Of a DNA stretch of 64,000 bases, positions 54,807 to 64,000 are shown in pieces. The position numbers and the translations under genes were made by a program. Source of the DNA: Actinophytocola sp963727495 (lineage in GTDB: Bacteria > Actinomycetota > Actinomycetes > Mycobacteriales > Pseudonocardiaceae). The stretch lies in NCBI GenBank assembly GCA_963727495.1, contig CAVSGQ010000021.1, positions 1 to 64,000 on the forward strand, written 5' to 3'. Each line of letters starts with the position of its first letter. The first letter of the stretch is position 1. The notes under the pieces are model-generated. The model saw nothing but the letters and a program-made list of their open reading frames with translations. It was not told the origin of the DNA and did no database searches.

Positions 54807-56101
54807 CAGCCGCTGAAGGCCGCGTCCAGCGCCTTGGCGGCGTCACCGGTCGCGGTGTCGATGTCCTTCGCGCCGGTCAGGTAGGCGGTCATCATGTCCT
54901 TGAGCGGGTTCTGGCCGGCCTCGATGGTCGCCCACTTCGGGGTGGCCGGGACCGCCTTGCCGTTCTGCGAGGCCTGCGCCATCGCCTTGCTGATCGGGTT
55001 CTTGTCCAGCGCGGAGACGTCGGTCGACGCGCCGGGCACGAAGCCCGCCTCGGCCAGCTGGGCCTGGTACTTGTTGCTGAGCATCAGCTTCAGGTACTCC
55101 TTGGCCAGGTCGGCGTTCTTGCTGTTGACCGGGATGGCCAGGTTCGAGCCGCCCTGGAACACCGGCGCGGTCTCGCCCGCGTTCTTCGACGGGATCGGGA
55201 AGGCGGAGATCTTCGCCTTGAGGTCGGGGCTGTCCTTGGTGGCGGTGTCGACCTCCCACGGCAGCGCGATCATCATCGCGACCTTGCCCTGGCCGAAGAT
55301 GCCGGCCTGCTCGGGGTTCTGCTCGTCGTTGTCCTTGGGCGCGGTGGTGCCGGAGACGTCGACCAGCTTCTTGTAGAACTCCAGGCCCGCCTTGGCCTCG
55401 GGGCTGTCGACGGTGGCCTTGAACTCGGTGCCGCTCTTCTCGGCGATGTCGCCGCCCTCGTCGTAGATGAACGACAGCAGCGCGTACCAGTTCTGGCCGG
55501 GCAGGTACAGCGGCTGGAACTGCGGGTCGCCGCCGAACTTGGCCTTCAGCTTGGTGATCGCGGTCAGCCACTCGTCGCGCGAGGTCGGCGGGGCGGCGAT
55601 GCCGGCCTGGCTGAACATGTCGGTGCGGTAGAGCACCTCGCGGTTCGCGGCGTAGAACGGGGTGGAGTACTGCTTGCCGTCCCACTCGCCGGAGGCCTTC
55701 AGGCTCGCCAGCCACTGGTCACCGCCCAGGGAGTCGACATCGCCGGACAGGTCGGTGAGCACGCCCTCCGAGGCGAACGCCGGCGCCTGGGTGTTGCCCA
55801 GCTCGATGACGTCCGGCGGGTTCTGGCTGGCCAGGGCGGTGGTCAGCTTGTCCTGGATGCCGTTCCACTCCTGGACCTCGTACTTGACGGTGACGCCGTC
55901 ATGGTTCTGCTCGAACTCCTTGTTGAGTGCGTCGGTGAGGGTCTCCGGGGCGGAGCCGTTCATCAGCCAAACGGTCAACGTGCGCGGCTCGCCCGCGGCC
56001 TGCTCGTCACCGCTGTCGCCGCTGCCACCCGAGCCGGCGCAGCCGGCGGTAGCCAGTGCGATGGCGGCGGCACCGACCATCGCCTTAGTCCAGCGCTTCA
56101 C
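54806..56101 (-). CDS. dasA: sugar-binding lipoprotein DasA-like
   Basis: 431 residues. Lipobox LATAGCAG, then an ABC solute-binding family 1 fold (RTLTVWLMNGSAPETLTDAL, NPPDVIELGNTQAPAFASEG, LPWEVDTATKDSP). GTG start at 56101. By gene order with DasB, DasC and GH20 and by the dre-like operators it should bind chitobiose/GlcNAc. Confidence 0.9.
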   Translation of the reverse strand: MKRWTKAMVGAAAIALATAGCAGSGGSGDSGDEQAAGEPRTLTVWLMNGSAPETLTDALNKEFEQNHDGVTVKYEVQEWNGIQDKLTTALASQNPPDVIELGNTQAPAFASEGVLTDLSGDVDSLGGDQWLASLKASGEWDGKQYSTPFYAANREVLYRTDMFSQAGIAAPPTSRDEWLTAITKLKAKFGGDPQFQPLYLPGQNWYALLSFIYDEGGDIAEKSGTEFKATVDSPEAKAGLEFYKKLVDVSGTTAPKDNDEQNPEQAGIFGQGKVAMMIALPWEVDTATKDSPDLKAKISAFPIPSKNAGETAPVFQGGSNLAIPVNSKNADLAKEYLKLMLSNKYQAQLAEAGFVPGASTDVSALDKNPISKAMAQASQNGKAVPATPKWATIEAGQNPLKDMMTAYLTGAKDIDTATGDAAKALDAAFSG

Positions 56102-56151
56102 TTCTCTGCCGTCCCTTCCGTGCCCGGCCGTCCGTGTGCCGAGCCCGCACC

Positions 56152-56195
56152 AGTGGTTCAGACCGAATGGTTCAGACCTAGTGGTATAGACCAAT
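56152..56195 (-). promoter_or_regulatory. three tandem dre-like DasR operators before dasA
   Basis: AGTGGTTCAGACCGAA (56152), AATGGTTCAGACCTAG (56166) and AGTGGTATAGACCAAT (56180), each 16 bp, starting exactly 14 bp apart. The third differs from the core TGGTCTAGACCA by one base; the first two are weaker. DasR releases on glucosamine-6-phosphate in Streptomyces. Confidence 0.78.
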
Positions 56196-56400
56196 GGGAG
56201 AACTCTGGGCCTGCCCGGCGCCGCTGTCAAGACAGTTGCGAAAGACGTTGTAAATCGGACCGGAATTCGAGGTCTGGCAAGGAAAGTTCGGCCAACTTCT
56301 CACCGGCGTGGACGATGACCGGGGAACCTTTCACGACCGGTTGGGCCAAATGGTTGAACCAATCGCGGGACTGTCGGACCGCCGGGCCATACTCGCGCCC

Positions 56401-56881
56401 ATGGCGGTGCCGGTCCGTTCCCGGGTGCTCGCGCGCCGGGTGGAGCCCGGCGGGGTGCGGTGGTGTGCGTCCACGCTGGCCGAGACACCGCCGCCACCCG
56501 CGCTGGCCGCGCTGGTCGCGTGCGGGTGGGAGGGCCGTGCCGGCTGGGACCGGCGCCTGCGGCTGCTCCCCGACGGTTGTGTCGACCTGGCCTGGGACGG
56601 CCGGCGGCTCATCGTCGTGGGCGCGCGAGCCGGCCCGGCCCGGCACCCGGTGTCGGCGGGGAGCCCGAGCGCCGGGCTGCGGCTGCGTCCCGGCGCCGCG
56701 TTCGCCGTCCTCGGGCTGCCGGCCCAGGACCTGTGCGGCGACGCGGTCGACGAGGTCGCGGCGGCGCTCGGCGTCAGCGGGCGGGCGTTGCGCCGCCGGT
56801 TCCGGGCCGAGGTGGGGCTCGGGCCGAAACAGTTCCAGCGGGTCGCCTGCTTCCAGCGCTTCCTCGCGAGGCTGGCCGGTC
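56401..56881 (+). pseudogene. AraC-family regulator, C-terminally truncated
   Basis: ATG at 56401 shortly after a CATACT box. N-terminal ligand-like domain (LRLLPDGCVDLAWDGRRLIVVGARAGP) and first HTH helix pair (VAAALGVSGRALRRRFRAEVGLGPKQFQRVACFQRFLARL). The second HTH is missing; sequence passes into a thioesterase fragment. Palindrome TGGTTGAACCA (56351-56361) upstream may have been its operator. Divergent from dasA, where dasR lies in Streptomyces. Confidence 0.7.
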
Positions 56882-56909
56882 TCGCCGCCGGGGAGCTGTC
56901 CGGCTCCGC

Positions 56910-57236
56910 GCCCGGTGGGAACTCGTGCGTGCCGCCGGCGTGCGCCTCGGCGAGCTCGCGGAGGCCCGCTACGGGCCGGTCAACCTGGAGACCGCCGTCC
57001 GGTTCCGCCAGGAGCTGCGCCCCGGCGACGAGGTCGAGATCGGCACGGAGTTCGCCTACGGCCCGGGACGCAGCGGTCGCGTCCGGCAGCGGTTGCACCG
57101 CCGGGCGGACGGCGTGCTGGTCGCGGAGGTGTCCAGCGTGACCGGGATGCTCGACCTGGACACCCGCCGGCCGGCGGCCGACTCGCCGGGACTGTGGCGC
57201 CGGTTCGCCGCGCGCCCCGAGGTGCTCGGGCTGTGA
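56910..57236 (+). pseudogene. acyl-CoA thioesterase fragment
   Basis: From ARWELVRAAGVRLGELAEARYG to the stop this is the C-terminal two thirds of a hotdog-fold thioesterase (VNLETAVRFRQELRPGDEVEI, LVAEVSSVTGMLDL). The N-terminal part with the catalytic Asp is absent. Its junction with the AraC fragment suggests one deletion of several hundred bases removed the end of one gene and the start of the other. Confidence 0.7.
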
Positions 57237-57288
57237 CGGCGGCGGCGTGAGACGCGTCCCGGGCCGGTGCCCGATTAGGGTGGACGTC

Positions 57289-58686
<1,398 letters not shown>

Positions 58687-58756
58687 CACCCGCGCCGGGA
58701 GCTGTCCACAGGTGCCCCTCGGGCGCGCCGGACCGTCGGTGGTGCCCGGTAGCGTT

Positions 58757-58806
58757 GAAACCGGGGGACCCCCCAGGCCGGTTGAATGGACCGTTCAACC
58801 GGTTTC
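58757..58806. repeat. nested inverted repeats between convergent lpdA and prpE
   Basis: CCGGTTGAA (58778-58786) pairs with 58794-58802; an outer GAAACCGG (58757-58764) pairs with CCGGTTTC (58799-58806), overlapping the inner arm. Alternative stems compete. Bidirectional terminator or a regulator site. Confidence 0.55.
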
Positions 58807-58830
58807 GGGAGGTCGCGGCGGGCTCCGGCG

Positions 58831-60711
58831 CTACGGCCGGTCGCGCAGGACGGGGCGCAGCGCGTTCAGCACGTTCGGGTCCTCGATGGTCGAGGGCACC
58901 GGCTCGTCGCGGCCGTCGGCGATGCCGCGCATGGTCTTGCGCAGGATCTTGCCCGACCGCGTCTTCGGCAACCCGTCCACGACCGACACCTCGCGGAACG
59001 CCGCGACCGGGCCGATCTCCCTGCGCACCGCGGCCACCAGCTCCTCGCGCAGGGTCGCCTCGTCGATGTCGACACCGGCCTTGAGCACCACGAACCCGCG
59101 CGGCAGCTGGCCCTTGAGCGAGTCGTGCACGCCGATCACCGCGCACTCGGCCACCGCCGGGTGCGCGGCCAGCACGGCCTCCATCGAACCGGTGGACAGC
59201 CGGTGGCCGGCCACGTTGATCACGTCGTCGGTGCGGCCCATGACGTAGACGTAGCCGTCCTCGTCGACGTAGCCGCCGTCGCCGGTCAGGTAGTAGCCGG
59301 GGTAGCGCGACAGGTAGGACTCGACGTAGCGCTCGTCGTCGCCCCACAGGGTCGGCAGCGTGCCCGGCGGCAGCGGCAGGCGGATCGCGATCGCGCCCTC
59401 CTCGCCGCGCGGCACCTCGCCGCCCTCGGGGTCGAGGATGCGCACGTCGTAGCCGGGCACCGGGACGCTGGGCGAGCCGGGCTTGATCGGCATCGGCTCC
59501 AGCCCGCGCAGGTTCGCGCAGATCGGCCAGCCGGTCTCGGTCTGCCACCAGTGGTCGACCACCGGCACGCCGAGCTTCTCGCTCGCCCAGTGGTAGGTCT
59601 CCGGGTCGAGCCGCTCGCCGGCCAGGAACAGCGTCTCGAACCGCGACAGGTCGTACTTGGAGAGCTCCGCGCCGTCCGGGTCGACCCGCTTGATCGCGCG
59701 GAACGCGGTCGGCGCGGTGAACAGCGCCTTCGCCCCGTGCTCGGCGATGACCCGCCAGAACGCGCCCGCGTCCGGCGTGCCGACCGGCTTGCCCTCGTAG
59801 AGCACGGTGGTGGCGCCGACGATCAGCGGCGCGTACACGATGTAGGAGTGGCCGACCACCCAGCCCACGTCGGAGGCGGTCCAGAACACGTCGCCCGGGT
59901 GGATGCCGTAGATGTTGGGCAGCGACCAGGCGAGCGCCACCGCGTGCCCGCCGTTGTCGCGGACCACGCCCTTCGGCTTCCCGGTCGTGCCGGACGTGTA
60001 CAGGATGTACAGCGGGTCGGTGGCCGCGACCGGCACGCACTCGGCCGGCTGCGCGGTCGCCATCGCCTTGTCCCAGTCGACGTCCCGGTCGCCCATCGTC
60101 GCGGTCGCCTGCTCGCGCTGCAGCACGACCACCGCGTCCGGCTGGTGGGTGGTCATGGTGAGCGCCTCGTCGATGATCGGCTTGTACTCGACGGTCCGGG
60201 CCGGCTCGATCCCGCACGACGCGGCCACGATCACCGCCGGCTTGGCGTCCTCGATCCGGCTGGCCAGCTCGCGCGGCGCGAACCCGCCGAACACGACCGA
60301 GTGCACCGCGCCCAGCCGCGCGCAGGCGAGCATCGCGACCACCGCGCGCGGCACCATGGGCATGTAGACGATCACCCGGTCGCCCTTGCCGACGCCGAGC
60401 CCGGCGAGCACGCCGGCGAACCGGGCGACCTCGTCGCGCAGCTCACGGTAGGTGAACGACGCCTTGCTCCCGGTCATCGGCGAGTCGTAGACCAGGGCCG
60501 TCTGGTCGGCCCGGCCGCCGTCGACGTGCCGGTCCAGCGCGTTGTGGCAGGTGTTGAGCTCCCCGTCGGGGAACCAGCGGTACAGCGGCGCGGCGCTGTC
60601 GTCGAGGGCCGTGGTCGGCGGCCTCGTCCAGTCCAGACCGGCGGCCGCCGCGAGCCAGAACCCCTCGGGGTCCGCGAGGCTCGCCCGGTACGCGTCGTGG
60701 TAGGAGCCCAT
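58831..60711 (-). CDS. prpE: propionyl-CoA synthetase (acetyl-CoA synthetase family)
   Basis: 626 residues, the length of PrpE rather than Acs. N-terminus YRWFPDGELNTCHNALDRHV, AMP motif ILYTSGTTGKPKGVVRD, ASDVGWVVGHSYIVYAPL, WGDDERYVESYL, acetylation-prone catalytic Lys in KTRSGKILRKTM. Activates propionate (possibly acetate) to acyl-CoA. Leaderless: TAGGTT 6 nt before ATG (minus strand 60723-60718). Confidence 0.93.
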   Translation of the reverse strand: MGSYHDAYRASLADPEGFWLAAAAGLDWTRPPTTALDDSAAPLYRWFPDGELNTCHNALDRHVDGGRADQTALVYDSPMTGSKASFTYRELRDEVARFAGVLAGLGVGKGDRVIVYMPMVPRAVVAMLACARLGAVHSVVFGGFAPRELASRIEDAKPAVIVAASCGIEPARTVEYKPIIDEALTMTTHQPDAVVVLQREQATATMGDRDVDWDKAMATAQPAECVPVAATDPLYILYTSGTTGKPKGVVRDNGGHAVALAWSLPNIYGIHPGDVFWTASDVGWVVGHSYIVYAPLIVGATTVLYEGKPVGTPDAGAFWRVIAEHGAKALFTAPTAFRAIKRVDPDGAELSKYDLSRFETLFLAGERLDPETYHWASEKLGVPVVDHWWQTETGWPICANLRGLEPMPIKPGSPSVPVPGYDVRILDPEGGEVPRGEEGAIAIRLPLPPGTLPTLWGDDERYVESYLSRYPGYYLTGDGGYVDEDGYVYVMGRTDDVINVAGHRLSTGSMEAVLAAHPAVAECAVIGVHDSLKGQLPRGFVVLKAGVDIDEATLREELVAAVRREIGPVAAFREVSVVDGLPKTRSGKILRKTMRGIADGRDEPVPSTIEDPNVLNALRPVLRDRP

Positions 60712-60775
60712 GGTCGAAACCTAGTCCGTGTGCATACGCCAGCGGAACGGTCACGGGTCGACATAGGGTGGATCC

Positions 60776-60832
60776 GTGCCGGCGTACTTCTGGTCTGATG
60801 GGCAGCGGGAGGGAGGGCCGTGGATTTCCTGA
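60776..60832 (+). CDS. leaderless 18-residue uORF
   Basis: TAGGGT (60764-60769), 6 nt, then GTG 60776 encoding VPAYFWSDGQREGGPWIS and ending at 60832, inside the kinase gene. The kinase start (GTG 60820) has GGGAGGGAGG upstream within the uORF. Suggests coupling of kinase translation to the uORF. Confidence 0.45.
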   Translation: MPAYFWSDGQREGGPWIS

Positions 60833-62604
60833 TCAATCTCGGGAGCTCGCTGCTGTCGTTCGCCCACAGCATCTTCAGTCCCGGTTTCTGCCCTGGTGAC
60901 TGGGTGTGGGCCACGGTCGCGGCGGGCGCGCTCGTCGGGCTGCTGCCGGTGCTGGCGTCGCTGCTGGTCGCGCTCGTCCGCAAGGGCACCGGCAACACCT
61001 ACAACGCGGCGACGATCACGGTCTTCGCCGTCACCGGGACGTTCTTCACCTTCCTGATGCCGCTGCTGTTCGCGGTCGGGATGTCCGAGGTCTTCCACAA
61101 CGTCCGCCGCAACACGCCGAGCGGCCTGACCGCCCTGGAGGCCGGGTCGGTCAAGCAGACCTACTGCGGCTGGGTTGGCCGGCAGGACGACTTCCTGGGC
61201 GGCCGGTCGACCGTGTACGAGGTGCTGTTCCACCCGCAGGAGGGCACCGTGACGCTGCTCGTGCGGATCGGGCTGCTCGTGGTCCTGCCGGGGCTCGCGC
61301 TGCTGTTCGTGTGGCTGCAGGCGCGGGCCGCGATGCGCCGCGGGCCGAAGTGGCCCGGCCGGCTGCTGTGGCTGCCGTTCGTGGCGATGGTGCTGTTCAC
61401 CGCGCCGATGACGGCGAACACGGCGGGCGCGATGTGGCTCGGGTTCGTGCCGATGAGCGTGCTCGGGATGATGCCGGTGCTGATCGTCGGGCCGCCGAGC
61501 TGGTCGGTGGTGGAGCGGTCGTACCAGAAGCCGCAGCCCTACGAGCCGCCACCGCAGCAGCGGCAGCGACCGCCGCAGCCGCCGCCCTACCATCCGCCGC
61601 CCCAGCAGCAGCCGGCCCGGATGCCGCCGCCGACGCGGGTGGCGACCCAGCACCGGGAGCCCGAGCCGGACCGCGCCGCGCTCGCGAAGCTGGCCGCCGA
61701 CCCGGGGCCGCTGCCGTTCGGCCCGCGGCCGCCGCAGATGGCGCCGACCGGGCTGTGGCAGAACAACGGCGGCCGGTTCCAGAAGATCAAGCCGCTCGGC
61801 CAGGGTGGGTTCGGCACCGTGTGGCTGGCGAAGGACACCCAGCTCGACCGGACGGTGGCGGTGAAGCTCGCGCACGCGCCGGACGCGGAGACCGAGGCCC
61901 GGATGCTGCGCGAGGCGCGGGCGCTCGCGGCCGTGCACCACCCCAACTGCGTGCGGGTGTACGACATCGTGTCCGACGCCGACGGGCTCGGCCTCGTGAT
62001 GGAGTACATCGAGGGCCAGCAGCTGGCGGACAGCGTGCACGCCGGCGGGGTGCTCACCGACGTGCAGGCCGCCCGCCTGTGGGTGACGATGGCCGGCGCG
62101 CTGTCCGCGGCGCACGCGAAGGGCGTGCTGCACCGCGACGTGAAGCCGGCGAACGTGATCATCGACCCGGACGGGCTGGCGCACCTGATCGACTTCGGCA
62201 TCGCCCGCTCGAAGGGCGACTCGACGCTGACCGCGGCGGGCATGATGGTCGGCACGCCGGACTTCCTCGCGCCGGAGACGGCGAGCGGCGCGCCGGCCAC
62301 CCCGGCGTCCGACGCCTGGCAGCTCGCGGCGACGGTGAGCTTCGCGCTGGCCGGTGCCCCGCCGCGGGGTGCCCGCGACAACGCGATGGCCGCCCTGATG
62401 GCCGCCGCACGCTCGGAGCCGCTGAGCCGCCTGCCGCGGCACAGCGCCCACCTGCGCCTGCTGGCCGCCTCGCTCGACACCGACCCCGGCCGCCGCCCGA
62501 CGCTGGCCGCCGTGAGCCGCGAGATGAGCGCCTGGCTGGCCCGCGCCGGCCAGGCCGAAGAGGGCCCCGTCACCCAAATAGTCCCCAGCCGCCAAATCCA
62601 CTGA
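60820..62604 (+). CDS. membrane Ser/Thr protein kinase, membrane domain first
   Basis: 594 residues. About four membrane helices in residues 25-225, a Pro/Gln-rich linker, then a Hanks-type kinase from ~320: LGQGGFGTVWLAKD, VAVKLAH, catalytic HRDVKPANVII, DFGIARSKGD, PDFLAPE. Actinobacterial PknB-type kinases have the kinase first and one helix after, so the order is reversed and no PASTA-like sensor is present. The GTG start has a strong Shine-Dalgarno. Confidence 0.88.
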   Translation: MDFLINLGSSLLSFAHSIFSPGFCPGDWVWATVAAGALVGLLPVLASLLVALVRKGTGNTYNAATITVFAVTGTFFTFLMPLLFAVGMSEVFHNVRRNTPSGLTALEAGSVKQTYCGWVGRQDDFLGGRSTVYEVLFHPQEGTVTLLVRIGLLVVLPGLALLFVWLQARAAMRRGPKWPGRLLWLPFVAMVLFTAPMTANTAGAMWLGFVPMSVLGMMPVLIVGPPSWSVVERSYQKPQPYEPPPQQRQRPPQPPPYHPPPQQQPARMPPPTRVATQHREPEPDRAALAKLAADPGPLPFGPRPPQMAPTGLWQNNGGRFQKIKPLGQGGFGTVWLAKDTQLDRTVAVKLAHAPDAETEARMLREARALAAVHHPNCVRVYDIVSDADGLGLVMEYIEGQQLADSVHAGGVLTDVQAARLWVTMAGALSAAHAKGVLHRDVKPANVIIDPDGLAHLIDFGIARSKGDSTLTAAGMMVGTPDFLAPETASGAPATPASDAWQLAATVSFALAGAPPRGARDNAMAALMAAARSEPLSRLPRHSAHLRLLAASLDTDPGRRPTLAAVSREMSAWLARAGQAEEGPVTQIVPSRQIH

Positions 62605-62614
62605 CCCCACCCCA

Positions 62615-62893
62615 ACCCCGCGAGTCCCCCACTCCGACCCCGCGAGTCCAACCTTCCGACCCGCGTGTCCAACGTTGCGGACCCGCGTGTCCAACGTTGC
62701 GGACCCGCGAGTCCAACCTTCCGGACGCCTCGGTGGGCGCCGGTTCGTCGGACTCACCGGTCGGGAGCGTTGGACTCGCCGGTCGGGAGCGTTGGACACG
62801 CGGGTTCCGAGCGTTGGACACGCGGGTCGCCAGTGGGGGACTCGGCGGGCCGGAGTGGGGGACTCGCGGGGTTGGGGTGGGGACTCGCGGGGT
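62615..62893. repeat. head-to-head array of 22-bp repeats
   Basis: Five forward units (62615-62724) and seven reverse units (62740-62893), every one exactly 22 bp, around a 15-bp centre. Core of forward units: CGCGTGTCCAACGTTGCGG or CGCGAGTCCAACCTTCCG. The array fills the whole gap between two convergent genes and reaches the right-hand gene's stop codon. It can form a very long cruciform or hairpin. Confidence 0.9.
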
Positions 62894-64000
62894 CAGCGCC
62901 AGCTGGGGAGCCAGAGCTCGGCGTTCCAGTGGCCCTCGGTGATCGAGTCGCCGTTGAGGATGGGCCACAGCCACACGAAGTTGGCCACCACCACACCCAC
63001 GTACAGCGCCACCACGAACAGACCGGTGCCCCGCCGCTCGTAGCCGCCGTTCGCCGGGCCGAGGATCTGGCCCAGCACCAGCACCAGGCCCAGCACCAGG
63101 AACGCGGCCATCGGCATCGCGTAGAAGTAGTACATCTGCCGGTCGAGGTTGGTGAACCAGGGCAGCAGGCCCGCCAGGTACGCCACGACGACCGCGGCGT
63201 AGCGCCAGTCCAGCCGGCCGATCATCCGCCACAGGCCCCAGCCCAGCATCGGCAGCGACAGCCACCACATCGCCGGCGTGCCGACCAGCATGGTCGCCGA
63301 CACGCACCGGTCCTCGCCGCAGGTGATCGTGCCGCCGTCGTAGTAGTACAGCATCGGGCGCAGGCCCATCGGCCACGTCCAGGGCTTCGACTCCCACGGG
63401 TGCTGGTCCTTCGAGGGCGTGACCAGGTGCTCGTGGAAGTTCAGCACGTTCCCCGAGTACTGCCACAGCGACCGCAGCGACTGCGGCAGGAAGTCGTACC
63501 AGCCGTGGTGGTTCGCCTCCTGCGCCAGGTGCCGGTCGACGCCCGTCTCCGAGGCGAACCAGCCCCACCACGTCGCCAGGTACACCAGCAGCGGCACCGC
63601 CACCAGGCCCCACAGCGCCGGCGCCACGTCCCGCACCAGCGTGCCCTTCCACGGCGAGGTCACCCCGGCCGCCCGCCGCGCCGTCGCGTCCCAGATCACC
63701 GTCATCAGGCCGAACGCCGCGATGAAGAACACGCCCGACCACTTCGACCCGCACGCGAGCCCGAGCGACACCCCGCCCGCGAACCGCCACCAGCGGAACC
63801 CCAGCCGCGGGCCGAACCGCGACTCGTCCGCCCACCCCTCGCGCACGCTCGTCGCGAGCCGGGCGCGCACCTGGTCGCGGTCCAGCAGCAGGCAGCCGAA
63901 CGCGGCCAGCACGAAGAAGGCCAGGAAGACGTCCAGCATCCCCATCCGGCTCTGCACGTGCGAGAGCCCGTCGCAGATCAGCAGCACGCCCGCGATCCCG
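62893..64000 (-). CDS. pmt: protein O-mannosyltransferase (Pmt), partial
   Basis: Visible 368 residues are the C-terminal part; the start is beyond 64000. GT39 features: SHVQSRMGMLDVFLAFFVLAAFG, GVSLGLACGSKWSGVFFIAAFG, HPWESKPWTWPMGLRPMLYYY, NLDRQMYYFYAMPMAAFLVLG. Transfers mannose from polyprenyl-phosphate-mannose to exported proteins. Surface proteins such as 46799-47506 are plausible acceptors. Confidence 0.92.
   Translation of the reverse strand, partial: GIAGVLLICDGLSHVQSRMGMLDVFLAFFVLAAFGCLLLDRDQVRARLATSVREGWADESRFGPRLGFRWWRFAGGVSLGLACGSKWSGVFFIAAFGLMTVIWDATARRAAGVTSPWKGTLVRDVAPALWGLVAVPLLVYLATWWGWFASETGVDRHLAQEANHHGWYDFLPQSLRSLWQYSGNVLNFHEHLVTPSKDQHPWESKPWTWPMGLRPMLYYYDGGTITCGEDRCVSATMLVGTPAMWWLSLPMLGWGLWRMIGRLDWRYAAVVVAYLAGLLPWFTNLDRQMYYFYAMPMAAFLVLGLVLVLGQILGPANGGYERRGTGLFVVALYVGVVVANFVWLWPILNGDSITEGHWNAELWLPSWR

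Noticed and set aside
60751..62799. 682-codon minus ORF over the kinase gene
   Set aside because: Antisense shadow; low-complexity Arg/His/Gly product.
62615..62893. CRISPR array
   Set aside because: Units are contiguous with no spacers, occur in both orientations, and no cas genes are present.

Overview
The window is very GC-rich, gene-dense actinobacterial DNA, most likely from a Pseudonocardiaceae member (Amycolatopsis-like). The support is the set of gene families: mprAB-pepD, a CIRCE-controlled Ruc-type zinc ribbon, the galU-glp-rimJ-glpR division locus, dasABCD with DasR-type operators, sortase-E (LAETG) surface anchoring, a protein O-mannosyltransferase, and many start codons placed 6-8 nt behind a TANNNT box (leaderless genes). 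The genus is an inference.

Layout. 1-4751: an integrated mobilizable element. A korA fragment is abutted to a frameshifted HUH relaxase; next comes an integrase carrying a C-terminal GntR-type helix-turn-helix, next to tRNA-Arg(CCU). 4.8-6.6 kb: ArsR/SRPBCC/VOC operon. 6.7-9.5 kb: NatAB-like ABC exporter and an orphan NarL-type regulator. 9.6-12.6 kb: histidine phosphatase, EthD protein, 3-hydroxyacyl-CoA dehydrogenase, Eis-like acetyltransferase. 12.9-16.8 kb: mprA-mprB-pepD, with two MprA-box-like repeats. 16.9-27.5 kb: a module of two glycosyltransferase-like proteins, a methyltransferase, a cytochrome b/molybdopterin oxidoreductase, membrane proteins, a two-component system, a GH25 lysozyme and a nucleotide-sugar epimerase. 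27.7-34.9 kb: moaB2, mscL, SAF protein, ruc, 5-FCL, galU, glp, rimJ, glpR and tRNA-Ala(CGC). In mycobacteria mprA..pepD-moaB2-mscL..ruc..galU-moeA1-rimJ lie together (Rv0981-Rv0996), so here the 10.6-kb module sits between pepD and moaB2. 35-42.3 kb: DrrAB-like exporter with SARP-type direct repeats, a large SARP regulator, TetR and a macrolide-type glycosyltransferase. 42.5-47.5 kb: fused aminodeoxychorismate synthase, nitronate monooxygenase, a 167-bp MITE-like palindrome, small enzymes and a surface protein. 47.6-51.3 kb: decarboxylase, RlmA-like methyltransferase, Gfo/Idh oxidoreductase, MerR fragment. 51.3-56.2 kb: dasA-B-C plus GH20 under dre-like operators. 56.4-60.7 kb: AraC/thioesterase wreck, lpdA, prpE. 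60.8-64 kb: a kinase with its membrane part first, a 22-bp repeat array and a partial Pmt.

At least six otherwise intact-looking genes carry single-base frameshifts and no nonsense codons, so part of this 'pseudogenization' may be sequence error.

Best candidates for undescribed biology: the molybdo-glycosyl envelope module (16.9-27.5 kb), the head-to-head 22-bp array at 62615-62893, the integrase-GntR fusion, and the SARP-box/exporter/SARP arrangement. Nothing was searched against a database; family calls rest on recognised motifs and gene order.
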